A stretch of DNA of 64,000 nucleotides from Euglena gracilis. Lineage: Eukaryota; Euglenida; Euglenophyceae; Euglenales. The notes beneath the pieces are model-generated. The model was not told the DNA's origin. It saw only the letters and a program-made list of their open reading frames with translations, and made no database searches. Location of the stretch: assembly GCA_039621445.1 (NCBI GenBank), contig CP154954.1, positions 19,764,642 through 19,828,641 on the forward strand, written 5' to 3'. Below, piece after piece: positions 1 through 12,240 of this stretch; position 1 is the first letter of the stretch, and every line of letters starts with the position of its first letter. A program made the translations under genes and the position numbers.

Positions 1-237
1 TTTTTGCGGTGCCCGTTTTTTGGACACAGTTTTGAACACAAAGTTAACAAACAATTAATCCAATAAAAAAATGAAAAGAGGGGAGTGACGGATTTTGAGC
101 ATCAAGTCAACAAATGATTAATTGAATAAAAATAAAATCATCAAAAAAACCTCTGCCCCTGGCGAACTTGGCCGAAAATGCTTAGGACCCCCCCTCCCAA
201 CATCCAGGGGGGGGGATGTGGGGGTTGTCACCAATTT

Positions 238-1074
238 TTACCAACCCCCGGGGGAACGATAACCCGATAAAAAAAAACGGTTTGACCAAAAACATGCAAA
301 AAGTGGGCATCCGACTAAGCACAAGCCTGATTGGCTGGACAGCAGCAAGGCCCCTGCTGCGTAGACGTCCCTGAGCTCTAGGAAGTTCACGATGTCGGGT
401 AATGTTGGAGGCTTTGTCCCGGCCGGCATGAGCGCATTCCAGCCGTCCTCCATGCCAAAGCCGATGGTGTCCCGTTTTCGTCGACTCCGGGACCTCGGGA
501 GACAATACAAAGCCAACTCCAGCCACAGCTGCTGTCACTTTATACCACCATGTGATCACCCATGAAGAAGTTTCGTATTTGCAGTTGTTTTCCTCGAACG
601 GTGGCTGTTGCAAATAGGGTGCCTTTCAAAGGGGTGCCTGGGCAAGCAAGTTACGTCTGTTTTCTTTTTTTGTCCGTTCGGTCCTCAAACGTCACAAAAA
701 ACACATCAATGAAAAGCACCCTGGGAAAGCTTCTAAATGAAGCGGCATCAAAACCAGCTCCTTGAAATAGGGCTTTTACAGAAGCCATACTTTCTGTCCC
801 CAGAAGAAGGGCACATGCAACTTAAAATACTGGTGTTTCCCTGTGAGAGCCATTGTTAAGGTGAGGTAATTTTCCTTCCATCGAGGAACACCATCAACTC
901 CCCGGCGTACCCAAAGTTCACCTGGTTTGGGCCAGTCAAGTTGTGTCCACCACCTTCCATAACGCTGAGTACATGTGCCAGTTTTCGCACAAGGTCCACA
1001 CTCGCTGAAGGCCACCCACCAGAATATCGGCTCAAGGGGCGTCCCACATTTGGACCTTTCAAATACTCCCACAT
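238..1074 (-). CDS. possible exons of an unrecognised minus-strand gene
   Basis: Two minus-strand stretches (516-238 and 1074-856) are open and read like globular protein rather than low-complexity translation. The first contains the segment MEDGWNALMPAGTKPPTLPD, and the second a Gly/Ser-rich start followed by VDLVRKLAHVLSVMEGGG. I recognise no family, find no start codon context and cannot join them with confidence. They could be exons of a gene extending left of the window or decayed transposon coding sequence. Confidence 0.2.
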
Positions 1075-1099
1075 TAGATGAACACATGTCTACAGGACA

Positions 1100-2340
1100 G
1101 TTCTTCCCAATGCGGCGTCACATGTTGCACGTTAGCATTGCGACGTAATTTACAATTGTAAGTTTCGCTTGTAACTTACGCGTAACTTACGGCGTAATTC
1201 ATTTTTTTAATTTCCGCCGTGTAATTTATGTTCTGCTTTTTTTCAGATAACGTGACCCCCCCTATTTGTCACCCCCCCCTAATAGTCGTCCCCCCCTTGG
1301 GGGGGCGACAATTAAGGGGGGGGTTACCGATGGACCCATGGAAATGTGGGGTAATTGAGTAACCCCCCCCTAATTGTCACCCCCCCTAATAGTCGCCAGG
1401 GGGGGTCAAAACCAGGGTTCGGCGTATTTTTCCGCTTCGAATAATTCGAATTTTTCGAGGTTGAATTATTCGAATTTTTCGTGAGGAAAATTTCCAAAAA
1501 TTCCACAGGGTGAAGCACTGCAACGGGGATATGTTTTTTTCCGCCGCCGGCCAAAGTCCTTCCAAGGATAACGGCATTTTCAAGGTACTCGAAGACAGAA
1601 AACACCGGCGAGAGGTAATTCAGATGCATTTTGCCTTCCGTCCGCGGAAAATCCCGTCGGTGACAAAAAAAAAGATTTTTTGTTGCAGAAGTCCCCTTTA
1701 GTCGGCAGAAACCCTCCCGATGAAATTAACAAAAAAACCAACCCCGTCCCCAGACAATCCCACCCCGTACCGGGGGTGGGGGGACTTAAAGCCGAAAAAA
1801 TTGGTTCCAAACCTGAAAACAGCCAGAAAAAATTTGGCAGGTTTTGTTTGCAAGATGATGGAAAAAGGGTGATTTTGAAATTTTTGAGGCAGGATTTTCA
1901 AAAAAGGGCCGGGAAAATTTGGCCCGTACGCCAACATTCTCTATATCTGGCCCAAAACTGGCCAGCATGTGGCCCAAAACTGGCCAGCCTGCCCAAAGGT
2001 GGCCAGCGCGTGTGGCCCAAAACTGGCCACCAATCTGAAATCTCAAAACGCTCCCGAGGGGGTGCCATATAGGGGGGGGGGTCACGTTATTTCGGACCAT
2101 TTCTCCCTTTTTTGTGTGCAAAGCACCTTTTTTTCCCATTTAAAAATTGGTTTATGTGTTGTTGTCATCTAATGTGAGAAAAAAACAAGTCAAAGGTCAC
2201 TGCAAAAAAATTCAAGGTTTTTTTTTTAACAGCCAAAGGGGGGACTATTTTTGGACCCGAAGGCAGCAACCCCGCTGAAAAAGTGCATTGACTTGGATGA
2301 ATTGCAAAAAAAGTGGCGGTGTACTTAATCGGTGCGGTCT
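1100..2340. other. non-coding, homopolymer-rich stretch
   Basis: I see no gene here. The stretch has runs of C and G around 1255-1400, an inverted A/T-rich pair around 1440-1480 (AATTCGAATTTTTCG motifs), and a short tandem of the words TGGCCCAAAACTGGCCAGC around 1948-2030. Confidence 0.5.
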
Positions 2341-2354
2341 CACCCCTCAAAGGA

Positions 2355-2400
2355 AAAAGCGGTGACCTTGTGGGTTTCGAACCCACGACCATAGGGGGTG
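2355..2400 (-). tRNA. tRNA-like 3' fragment (T-arm only)
   Basis: On the minus strand the segment contains a perfect T-arm (GTGGG stem, TTCGAAA loop, CCCAC stem), an internal B-box, followed by a 7-nt 3' acceptor strand. No matching 5' acceptor strand or D-arm is visible, so this is probably a tRNA-derived (SINE-like) fragment rather than a working tRNA. Confidence 0.25.
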
Positions 2401-2459
2401 TTCCCCCCGTGACGCCCCCCCCGTGACCCCCCCCCCCCCGTGACCCCCCCCGTGACCCG

Positions 2460-3200
2460 AACAAGGACCCTTTTCGGCGAAATTTTGTCGGGAGAAATAT
2501 TGGCTGGCGATGCCTAATTTGATAAAATTCTGGGGCAGATTCCTAATTTTGAGGTGTAAATTTTTCAAATTTGGGCTTGGTGATTCCTAATTTGAGTCAA
2601 AATCCTAATTTTAGGTGTGGGTATTCCTAGTTTGTGGAATTTTTCTCCAAAAATTCCGACTCGGTGATTCCTAATTTTGCCACCAAAAATGTGGTGTTCC
2701 CCCCATGTCCCCCCCCGCCCCCCGTGACCCCCCCGTGACCCCCATACCATAGCTGGCGTTTTTTTTGTTTTTTTTAAAAAAAACGTTTTTTTTGTTTTTT
2801 ATTAAAAAAAACGGGCAAAAAAAACGGCAAAAAAAAACAAAGGGGAAAATGATGGTCCAAATTTTGCCTTTGATCGCAAGGGTGAACCAATCTTAGCTCA
2901 AATGACTTGAAAACCAATACTTTTGGCTGTCTTCAACAAGAATGGTCAAAATAGGGCATTTTTCTGCCATTTTGGCTTGAAACCATTCCAAACTAACTTG
3001 AAACATCCCAAGTTTGGTGTCTTTCTCTGCCTGAGGATGGGCAAAAAAAAGCTAAAATTAAAGGCAAAATTTTTTTTGCCCTGGACCCTCAATGGCGTTT
3101 TTTTTGTTTTTTTTTAAAAAAAAACATGTTTTTTTTCAAAAAAACGTGTTTTTTTTGACTTCGTTTTAAACGAAGTGCCAGCTATGCCCCATACCATCAT
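2460..3200. repeat. dispersed repeat with CCTAATTT words and complementary A/T tracts
   Basis: The words 'gattcctaatttt' and 'CACCCCCCGTGACC' seen here recur at 8580-8890, 10700-10950 and, inverted, 15270-15610, showing a shared transposon-derived sequence. The second half (2760-3190) is a palindrome-like series of A8/T8 tracts around ACGTTTTTT. No coding potential is evident. Confidence 0.45.
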
Positions 3201-3317
3201 CAGACATGCTCCGCCATTATGTAAATGGTCTCTCTGTATGCATTTGTCATGGACTTTTATCAAAATTTCTTAAAGAATGTCATTTGGCCATTTTTTTGCC
3301 AAACAAGTGCTCTTGCA

Positions 3318-3360
3318 GTAAACTTCACCAGTGAAGTTAACTTCACCAGTGAAGTTAATT
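3318..3360. repeat. GTGAAGTTAACTTCAC palindrome cluster
   Basis: Short overlapping palindromes built on CACCAGTGAAGTTAACTTCAC. Related palindromes (GGTGAAGTTCACC) are at 5735-5765, 9926-10210 and 12255-12640, so this is one member of a dispersed family. Confidence 0.5.
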
Positions 3361-3399
3361 TCACTCAATTTACCTTAACCAAAATTTACTTACCCTCAC

Positions 3400-4135
3400 C
3401 CCCTTCAAATTGCCCCCCCCCCTAAACGTGGCCAAAATTTTGGGCAAATTTTGGTTCATCCCCTCAAAGGGTTTACCCCTCATTTTCCTTCGACACCAAA
3501 GGTGACAAAGGCCAAAATTTGACCTCCCCTCCAAGTGCCCCCCCCCCCGGAGTGGCCATTTGGGTCCCACGATGCTTGGAGGGTGGCCACTTTGAGGGGG
3601 GGTGAGGGTAGTGAAATTAAGTAAGTTAAGCTAACTTCACTGAGGCAAATGAGGGGGAGGGTCCCCCCGGGGGGTTGGTACGCCGTGGCGAGGGGGTCCG
3701 AATAGGGGGGGGGGAGGGGGGGTAAAAGGCGTGGCGAGGGGGTCGGCGACCAGGGGGGGGGAGGGGTGTACCATGGTCGCCAACAAAATTTTCGTTCAAA
3801 AAATCGCGAAAATCGCTGGTGGCGTGGCGAGGGGGTCCGGCTAGGGGGGGGGGGGGGGGGGGGTAAATGGCGTGGCGAGGCCCTCGGAGAGGGGGGGGGG
3901 GGGGGGGCGGGCCAACCCCCCCCCGGGGGCGTGAGGACGGACGGACGGACGGACGGACGGACGGACGGATGGCTAGAGAAAATTCCTCTCATCTGGACGG
4001 ACGGCTGGACAGGATTTTGGTCTGGACGGACGGACGGCTAGGTTGGTCTCAAAATCGCGAAACGTGGCTTTTCCTCCTACCTCCTACCCCGGGGGGAGCT
4101 GGCAAGGACGAGACGAACAAACAGAACAACAAAAA
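3400..4135. repeat. G/C homopolymers and GACG tandem repeat
   Basis: The stretch alternates G- and C-runs of 8-20 nt. A (GACG)n tetranucleotide tract lies at about 3933-3970 with degenerate copies to 4040 and again near 5620-5700 (GGACGGACGGCTGGACAG). I see no gene. Confidence 0.6.
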
Positions 4136-4140
4136 AAAGA

Positions 4141-4211
4141 GATCTTACCCGGGTTCGAACCGAGATTGTGGGAACCATAGTCCCAGGTGCTGACCACTGC
4201 ACTATAAGACC
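4141..4211 (-). tRNA. tRNA-like gene, anticodon AUG (His codon family)
   Basis: The reverse complement folds into a full 71-nt cloverleaf. The 7-bp acceptor stem pairs GGTCTTA with TAAGATC (one G-T pair), the D-stem is GTGC/GCAC, the anticodon stem is TGGGA/TCCCA with loop CTATGGT, and the T-arm stem is CTCGG/CCGGG with loop TTCGAAC. The loop places AUG at positions 34-36, which would read His CAU. A cytosolic tRNA-His normally has GUG and an extra 5' G, so this may be an odd isoacceptor, a tRNA pseudogene or the head of a tRNA-derived SINE. Confidence 0.55.
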
Positions 4212-4289
4212 GACGGATGAAACTGAAAATAAGAGCTATGTAAAAAGTGCCGAGCCTTTCCTTTTTTTTTTATACATCACATCAATCTG

Positions 4290-5270
4290 GTGAGGTATTT
4301 TTTTTTCAGGACAATTAGATGTGCGGTGGTGGGGCGAACCGAATCCACCCACCAGTGGCACAGCCTTTTGTCCTTTGGTACCGCCTTGAATTTTAAGTTC
4401 GCGGACACCAAATTAGGATCAAATTTAATGCCATTTCATTGCCAACGAAATTATGCTTTCCATCCAGATCAAAGTTCAACCAACCAGACGGTTCATATTG
4501 GGCGAATTTGAAGACTTTGGGATTTTGCTGTCTGGACCAGATTTATGATGACAACTTCACAGTTGAAGGTATGATCCCTTTCGCTTGTTCTGCTGAATTT
4601 CTCATTTTTTCCAGTGAAAGTCGGCTGTGTTGACCCTTTCCACTGTTTGTCCGTGAAAATAAATTTAAATGAAGAATTTGTGGCTGTTGCATCAACTGTT
4701 GGCATGCATCTGTGGCATCACATGGTTTTTCAATGCAACCTTCTGTCAAAACCGGTTCATGTTTTTGTGCTTTTTGGGAATTTTTTGCACCATCATTCGT
4801 GGCCAACATCCTACATCACAGTTATCACAATTGACACACATTGACTGTGTGCATTGTTGCAATTGCAATTGTGTGTTTGAATGCATTTTTCAGGTGAATT
4901 GACAGAAACCGAAGAACAGAGAAGCAGCTGGATTCTAATGACGGACAAGTAAGGCAGGTGAAAAAGTTGTTTGTAACTGCTGCACTGTAATTCTCTTGTA
5001 ACATGGCGCCTGTTTTTTTTTTTCTGCTGCATTGTTTGTGTTCTGCAAATGTGTGTCTGTGTTTTCATAATTTTTTCGGGCCAAAATCCCAACTTTTTTT
5101 CAAGGATCGTTTTTTCATCAACATCTTGCACATTTAATGCCTCACAATTCAACTTCGCATTTTCATCAAACGTTGGTTTCGAAACATCAGGTTGTTCTTT
5201 TTGTGTTTTTGTTTGTATTTTTTGGGGGTTTTCCCCCAGAAACAAAACCTTTTCCTTTTCAGGCTGGATT
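4290..5270. other. A/T-rich stretch with one weak minus-strand ORF
   Basis: Base composition changes to about 60% A/T. On the minus strand 5245-4811 is open and polar (Lys/Gln/Glu-rich), which could be an exon but has no recognisable motif. Nothing else is supported. Confidence 0.3.
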
Positions 5271-6250
5271 TCTTTAGGTTTTTTTTTGCAGGCCTTGGGC
5301 GCACGTTGGGTGAATGATCAAATCAGGCTTCCGCAAAAAATGTAACACACCACCCTTCGAGTTAGTGTTCTGCTGCTTTTTCCCGGTGGGGAACCCTGCG
5401 GGACTGGGGGGCGGACAGGACACACCACCAACGCCCCGCCGGCCCCTGTCCGCTTCCCCACTGCGGCCAAACGGCGGCGCAGAATTGTTCCGTCGTCCGA
5501 GATGAATACGTGTTAAATCGGCCTCCCCGGTACGCAAACGCCCATTCCTGCTCCAGCCATGAGTTCGTGCGGCGTACACATTGTTTGGTCTGGATGGCCG
5601 GGCGGCCAGCGACAATGGCTTTCATCTGGACGGACGGCTGGACAGCCGGCATGTTGGTCGGCTAGGTTGGTCTTCCAGCCGGCCAGGTTGGTCTGCCAGC
5701 CGGCTAGGTTGGTCCGGCCAAACGCCCCCCCCGGTGAACTTCACCAGAGTTTCAAACAGTGAACTTCATGGGGGGGTCAAAATGAAAGGAATGACTGAGT
5801 AAGGAAAGAGGGGTCCAGGGGTGTGTTACTTTTTTCAAATTTCATAACTTTCACAAATTTCAAAAATTACCGTAAGTTACGGTAAGTTACGGGTGTGTAA
5901 TTTATATATAATAAATTACGCAAAATTTGCAATGCTATTGTACGTCCGGATATGTCACAGTACCTTCGTTCAAAACACATGTCGATTTGTGTTTTTCTTC
6001 TTCACATCGTCCACATACGGCTTGCGTTTGGTGTCAACAAGGACAATACGCCCTGGGGTGTACTCAGCCAGCCCCCCAAACACCACCAAAAGTTTGATTA
6101 ACAGAAGCCAGCCTTCTCTTTTCAGCCTTCTCCACTCAGTCACACAACTAAATCCTGTCTTCTTGCTTCTTCGTGCCATGGTGAAAAACTGAATGTCTTG
6201 CGCAGAATGTTTCACGTCCGAAATAAGGAAGTCCTTCAAAGCACGAAAGG
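5270..6250 (-). pseudogene. possible transposon-derived coding fragments
   Basis: Minus-strand segments at about 5590-5400 (TNSWLEQEWAFAYRGGRFNT) and about 6190-6000 (containing GRIVLVDTKRKPYVDD) are open and protein-like but separated by repeats. I cannot assign a family; the wording suggests degraded transposon or repeat-domain coding sequence. Confidence 0.2.
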
Positions 6251-6559
6251 GAAGAAGAACCAGGAAAAAAAAGTGGCCACAGAAAGTGCAGAATAGCAGC
6301 AGTATACGGCTAAAAATTCAAATTGCCAAACAAAGCTGGCATTCAAAAAAAAAGTTTTTCTTTCTTTTTTTTTTTGGTGTTTTTTGCCAAAAAAGAACGC
6401 CAATGGAGGTTTGGCAAAAACATTTGAACATTTTTCCCTCCCTCCCACATAAGTTTTCTGATGCCTGGTCGTCCCGAAGAAGTTGTGTGGAGATATTTCT
6501 CAAGTCCAAGAAGACTTACTATGGGGGGTCGGCACCCCCCCCCCCCACCGACAGGGCCA

Positions 6560-7500
6560 AACGGTAGACTGGGGGGGGGGGTAGTGGGTAGTCGGCCGAC
6601 TAGTCGGCGGACCAATTGGGTAGTCGGCCGACTACCCACTCTAATGTGCTAACGGGTCAAAACCGCCGACTTTTAAGCCCCTCAACACCAGTCAAAACCC
6701 ACCCAAATGGCTCCAGAACCCCCCAATCGGGGGTGAATATGCAAAAATCGGGGAAAATGTCCATTTTGGGCCACTTTTGACAAAAGTACAGCTCTCCCCA
6801 TTGAATTTTCAATATAAGTCAAAATTTGCACACACAAAAAAGTCTTATCCCTCCAAGTCTATTGCCAACATAGAAGGGATTTTGTTATTTGAGGGGGGGG
6901 TGCGGGGGGCGGAGCCCCCCCCCCCCGCCTATGCCAAAGTGAGCCACAAAAACGACTTAGCCCCCGAGTATGTTGCCAACACAGAAGGGATTTTGTTATT
7001 TGAGGCTCGGATTGGGGTGGAGGGGGGAGTTTTCTGCCTCTCGTGATGCAGAATGCTTGCATTTCTAAAGGATTTTCATGTAATCCCTTTTTCATCTTTG
7101 GTTTTTTACCCTCTGGACCCCCATCAAGGGCCCACCGACCCCCCACTGACCAAAGATTTCCATCTGAGGGTGTTTATTTAGGCGTAAGACACTTATTTGG
7201 ACCCATCCGGACCATTTCCGGGTGATTTTGGCCCGCCACAGACCATTTTTATGATCGCCGACTAGCCACCGACTAGTTTGCATTGGATTTTCTTCAGGGG
7301 GGGGCTTAAAAGTCGGCGGTTTTGACCCGTTAGTACATTAGAGTGGGCAGTCGGCCGACTAGTCGGCCGACTACCCACTACCCCCCCCCCCCATGTCTCG
7401 CCGACTGGCTACCGACTAGGCCTAGTCGGCGGACCAATTGGGTAGTCGGCCGACTAGTCGGCCGACTACCCACTACCCCCCCCCCCCAGTCTACCGCCTT
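6560..7500. repeat. GTCGGCCGACTAG palindrome clusters
   Basis: Two clusters (about 6585-6640 and 7350-7480) of the palindrome GTCGGCCGACTAGTCGGC, each next to the words 'ggaccaattgggtagtcgg' and to C- or G-runs. The clusters lie in opposite orientation around about 700 bp that contains a duplicated phrase 'acagaagggattttgttattt' (6869 and 6981), so this may be a foldback element. Confidence 0.45.
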
Positions 7501-8318
7501 GCGCCCTCACCGACCCCCTTTACCCCCCCTCCCCCCGCCATGTCAGGCCCACTAGAGAAATTTTTCTTGGCAGACCCCCGCGCACCCCCCCCCTCCGGGA
7601 CCCCCTCGCCACGCCAACCCCCCCCTAGCCGGACCCCTAGCCACGGCGTGCCAACCCCCCTATGTTGGCACTTGCAAAGGATGCAACCAAGTTGTGTCTG
7701 CCCTTGCATAAAAAAATGTCCAAACCCTGCCTTTGCTGTTCCTTTGGGGCTGAAGGGGGGCATTTTCAACCGTTTCGGAGCCTTTTGCAACTCCGGGAAA
7801 ATTCAGGGGGGGAAATTTTTTGGGGGGGGACAATTTACACCCAGGGACCGTATCATACCCAAGCGACGGTGAAAATGAGTAGCCGTTGCTTTTTGCTGCC
7901 CTTCAACCCAAAGCCATCACTCTGAGTGGTCTTAAGGGCTTCTTTGCTTGCCTTGCATGCTCCCATTCCTAAAAATAGTTTGCGCCAAAGGACGTTGGGG
8001 TGTTTTGGGCTCATGCGCGGGAAACATTTGGAAATGTCAAGAAAAAATTCGGTTTTCAAAAAAAAACTTTTTGGGTGTTTTTTTTCTTCTTCAAAAAAAC
8101 ACGTTTTTTTTGCCAGCTCTGTTGCCAAAAATGAGTGGCAAAAAAGCCGAAAAGCCAAAAGTGAACGGCATAATCGCCGAAAAGCCGAAAAGCAACGGCT
8201 AAAAAGCCGAAAATCCACAAAAAATGTGTCGAAAAGCCGAAAAGCCGAAATGAAACACTCATGGGCGGGAACAGCCCAGTCGGTATTCTGAACCAGTGTT
8301 ATCAGGGAGAGGGGGGGC
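7500..8318. other. no gene seen; C-runs and GCCGAAAAGCC short repeats
   Basis: The left half is C-rich. The right half (8140-8250) is a degenerate tandem of 'gccgaaaagcc'. The open frames are composition artefacts. Confidence 0.4.
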
Positions 8319-8326
8319 AGTGCCAC

Positions 8327-8997
8327 CAAGGTTGACGGCTTTTTTTTTAAACAAAAAAAACATGTTTTTTTAAAAAAAAATATGTTTTTCTCCAAAAAAA
8401 ACGTCATGGAGGGTTTGGGGTAAAAATTTTTTGCAATGTTTTTTTGGGGAAAAAGTTCATTTTTTATCTCTGCAGCATTCTTTTTTTGTGTTTTTTTTTG
8501 GGTTGAAAGCATGATTTTTTGCACCAGAAAACACAGATTTGGAAATATTTTCACACATAAAAAAAACCTCAGAGGGGGTATTCCCCCCGTGACCCCCCCC
8601 CTCCCGACCCGACCTAAGACCCTTTTCGGCCAATTTTTTTCTGAAAAAACTTGGCCGGTGATGCCTAATTTGACAAAATATTCATGTAGATTCATAATTT
8701 TGAGGCATAAATTTTGCAAAATTTGGAATGGTGATGCCTAATTTGGGGTCAAAATACTAATTTTAGGTTGGGGGATTCCTAATTGGGAGCCTAAACAGGA
8801 TTTTCCCCAAAAAATTAGTTTTCGGTGATTCCTAAGTTAGCCACCGAAAATGTGGTGTTCCCCCGTGACCCCCCGTGACCCGACCCACCCCCGAAAAATT
8901 TTCCTCAAAAAATGGCCATTTCGCAAGGAAAAAGGTCAATTTTTGCTTTTTCAAAGAAAACATGTTTTTTTTAAAAATCAAAAAAACGTCAACCCTG
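8327..8997. mobile_element. hAT-like nonautonomous element (GTTGACG family), 671 bp
   Basis: The left end reads CAAGGTTGACGGC and the right end, reverse complemented, CAGGGTTGACGTT. The flanking octamers are AGTGCCAC (8319-8326) and AGCGCCAC (8998-9005), a 7/8 target-site duplication. The interior has A/T foldback tracts and a 3' part with 'ggggaacacc'-like words. It shares most of its length, inverted, with the element at 14682-15840. CA(G)GG ends and 8-bp duplications are typical of the hAT superfamily. Confidence 0.8.
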
Positions 8998-9433
8998 AGC
9001 GCCACATCTCTAGGCACCCTGTGTGCATACCCAACAGCGGGGTCCAGCAGGTAGCTGCTCCTGCTGGCTGCTGGCTGCTGCCCACGGGCGGAAGAAGAGG
9101 GGGTCCTGCATTTCGGCAGCGGCGGCAACTTGCCGCGCCTGCTTTGCTGGTAGGTCACCTTGTAGCACCTCCAAACTGCCGCGTAACACACACACCCAGA
9201 GCCCCTTCTGGTTGTGAGGCGGTTTTGATTTATATAAAAAAACGTGCACCAAAAAAAACCCTGATTTGTATGTACTTGTGGATGGCGAACCCGGTGGTTG
9301 TCTGCGGGGATTCCAGACTATGGAGGAAGGCCGACACGTGTCCCAGGGTCTGCGTCATCCATCCAAACCCCGGGAGCCCAAATACAGCCCATCTGACGAC
9401 AACACGGCTGCAACTCAGGAATACACATTAAGG

Positions 9434-11748
9434 TCAAACGTCTAAGGCAACCAACATGCACCTGAATTGCAACCCTGTGCGGAAGTCGTCATTGGTCCAA
9501 GACTCTCTGCGTAACTTCAGCATCGTCAGGCCCACGCTGGCCAAGGGACACACGAGAACCACGCCTCCTGAACTCGCCAGGCATTTTGGTTGCGGTTCAT
9601 GACCACTCCCACCCCTCCACCGCGCAGCTGGTCCCTGTTCGCTTTCATCAAGCAAAACTGCCTGGCCCACTCCGCAGAGTTGCCGATGAAGGACCTGAAC
9701 CAGGCTGGCGCTATTTCATTAAAGACACACACAATGTTAATGGTTGTTGTCCCCTTATTGTCCCACCGACCTCCCCCCGGGAGGCCCGACCGGACAATAA
9801 GGGGGGGGGGACAATGTGGGGGTACCAAAGGAATTTCATTGGCCGAGCCAAAAAAAAAAACCCCGTCGGCCGGGGCCGAGGAACAATAAGGGGGGGGACA
9901 ATAAAGGGGGGGGGTACTTTCGGCGGTGAAGTTCACCGGTGAACTTCACTGTTTTGATGGTTGGGGGTGTAATTTTCATGGGTGAAATTTTGCTCCTTTC
10001 CTCTCAAAATGGTCATTTTGAGGTTGATGCTTCATGGAATTTCATCGAAATTCCGAAAACTTGCCCAAAAATGTCATTTTGGTCATTTTTGGCCCAAAAG
10101 TGATCTCTTGGTGAACTTCACTGGTGAAGTTCACCAATGGGTTTGGCAGAGGGGTGGGGGAGGGGGTCCAGGACCCCCCAGTGAACTTTCAAACGGTGAA
10201 CTTCACCATAGGGGGGGGAGGCGGGGTCAAAATGACCAAAGTCTACTGCCTGATCTCCTTTGTGTGAGGTTGGTTCCCTTCAAACCCCAGACCACCAATT
10301 CCACAGACACCACCAATACACCCCCATTTGTGCACGCTTTAGCCGTGGACGGGAGCCGGTCAGCACCCGCCTGAACGTTTGCCCCGTTGTCCGCCAGGAC
10401 AGCCACGATTTTGGCACCAGTGCTGTTGGCAATCTCAGTTGCTGCCAAGAGTGCACAGGTACGCCACACCTGCAGAGGCAAAAGCAATGCCAAAGGTTTG
10501 ACTGCACCCCTGATCATGGCGGCTTGTATCCAGGCGTATACCCTCACCCCTGGGGGACTGACCAAATGGGACCCCCCCCCCATGGTGGCCGAGGGTCCTC
10601 GTCAGACGTGCCGAACCTCCAAATCGCGATGGAAGGTACCTCGGACAATTTCTCCAGCAGCCTGCCACGGGTTTTTGTGTACAACGCATCGGCCACATGC
10701 TACATTTCATAGGGGGTGTACCCCCCGCGACCCCCCCCCCCCGCGACCCACACATGGAGGGTTTCCGGATCCCAGTAGGAGCCAAAAAAAGCACTTAATT
10801 AGGAATTGGCACCCAAATTAGGAATCAAAATTGCCAAAAATGTGTGATAAATTCCTAATCGGATCTATTTTTGGATCCAAAAGTTCTGAAAATAGGTCAC
10901 ATCTGACGTTGTATGTCAGGTCACACTGGTGGCTCCCGGATCTGGCCTGGGGGGGGGGTAGTGGGGGTCGACCATGGTCGCTCTCGGTCGCTATGGGTGA
11001 TTCCTACTGAGTTTTTTTCCCACCTTTTTTGCCATGTAGCAGCGTAGGCAACTGTTCCAGGGCCCTAAAATAACAAAATCCCTTGTGTGTGTAACACCTT
11101 TTGCTTGTATGTTGCGCAAATTTTGCATGTAGCGCACATTTTGACATCGACCCCCCCCCCACGACCGAGGGCGACCGAGAGCGACCATGGTCGACCCCCA
11201 CTACCCCCCCCCAGGATAAATCTACCCCCCCACACTAGTCACACGTGACCCGTCAAAACTGCCACATTCCCCCGCGACCCCCCCCCCCGCGACCCCCCGC
11301 GACCCCCCCCCGCGACTCATACACCCCCATAGGACGAATCCACGTCGAAGACATTTCCATGGGCTGGGGCCATGGGAATCTGCACTGCCATTTGAAATGA
11401 TAAGCCTTCAGCTGGCGCTCCAATGTGTGGCGGGACGGTGCTACAAAATCTGCTCTGAGCGCCTTCACAAACACCTTCCACTGCGGCGTGTCGGGACACA
11501 TTTCCATTTGCCCGCAAGCTTTGGGAGAAAGGGAAACGTGACTGAGGCTGTTGAACAGAATGCCGCTGCTCGCCTGCCGCACTGACAACAACTCCTCCGC
11601 CCGCACCTGCATGTGGCTGGGGAACCTTCGGTACCCAAGGTTCCTTCATCGCTGGCCCGGAGCAGGAGGCAAATATGACATGACCTCCCATCTTGCTTGT
11701 ATTTTTAGAACACCTCCAAACGATGTCTTTATGGCGACCAGGCACCAC
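9434..11748 (-). pseudogene. decayed hAT-type transposase (minus strand)
   Basis: Coding-like segments run right to left in transposase order. At 11748-11625 is a possible zinc-finger-like start (VWRCSKNTSK...HVIFASCSG). At about 11495-11395 is PDTPQWKVFVKALRADF followed by APSRHTLERQLKAY, resembling the hAT 'L-P-S-R-x-T-L' block. At about 10690-10610 is HVADALYTKTRGRLLEKLSE. At about 10525-10345 is EIANSTGAKIVAVLADNGAN, like the 'V-x-D-N-A-x-N' catalytic block. At about 9600-9434 is SVGLTMLKLRRESWTNDDFR, like the C-terminal dimerisation region. The segments lie in different frames, separated by poly-C/G and repeats, so it is either broken or interrupted by introns. Alignment to hAT Pfam models would settle it. 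Confidence 0.5.
9926..10215. repeat. GGTGAAGTTCACC palindrome element, copy 1
   Basis: Begins with the palindromes GGTGAAGTTCACCGGTGAAC and ends with a second set near 10110-10205, around a shared core ('gatggttgggggtg...aaaatggtcat'). A direct copy lies at 12335-12660. Confidence 0.6.
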
Positions 11749-12240
11749 GAAATGTCTGTTAGTGAGAGTGAGAAAGTAGACACCTTTCTTCCTCTTGGAA
11801 CCCTCTTGCTGGTTGGCCCTCCTGCAGACTTGCTGGTTGAAAAAGAGAAAAAGCCCAAAAATGTAGAAAAGTGAACACTGCTTGATGATGGGAGCTTACC
11901 CACCCACTCCCCCCATTGTCCCACCGACCTGCCTCCCATAACCTCCAACCAGACAATATGGGGGGGACAATATGGGGGTACAAAAAGTGAAGGCCTACCA
12001 AACAAACCCTCTGTTGGCCATGGCCAAGGGAAATTATGGCCTTGGCCATTTGAAAGAACAAATAGGACAATGGTTCACCCATTCCACAACTAATCTACAA
12101 CTGGGAGTGTGTACCCCGGTGTGTGTTTTCCCATGAAATTGAAAAGGTACCAAAAGTGGTGGTGACCTTTCGCAAAAACATTGTTTCTCAAATGGTTGGG
12201 TTGTGTTGAGTGGGGTTAGGCGGTACGGGGGGGGGGGCTG

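Noticed and set aside
10345-10525. Pyruvate kinase C-terminal domain fragment
   Set aside because: A-K-I-V-A-V-L resembles it, but the D-N-G-A-N block and the neighbouring segments fit a hAT transposase better.
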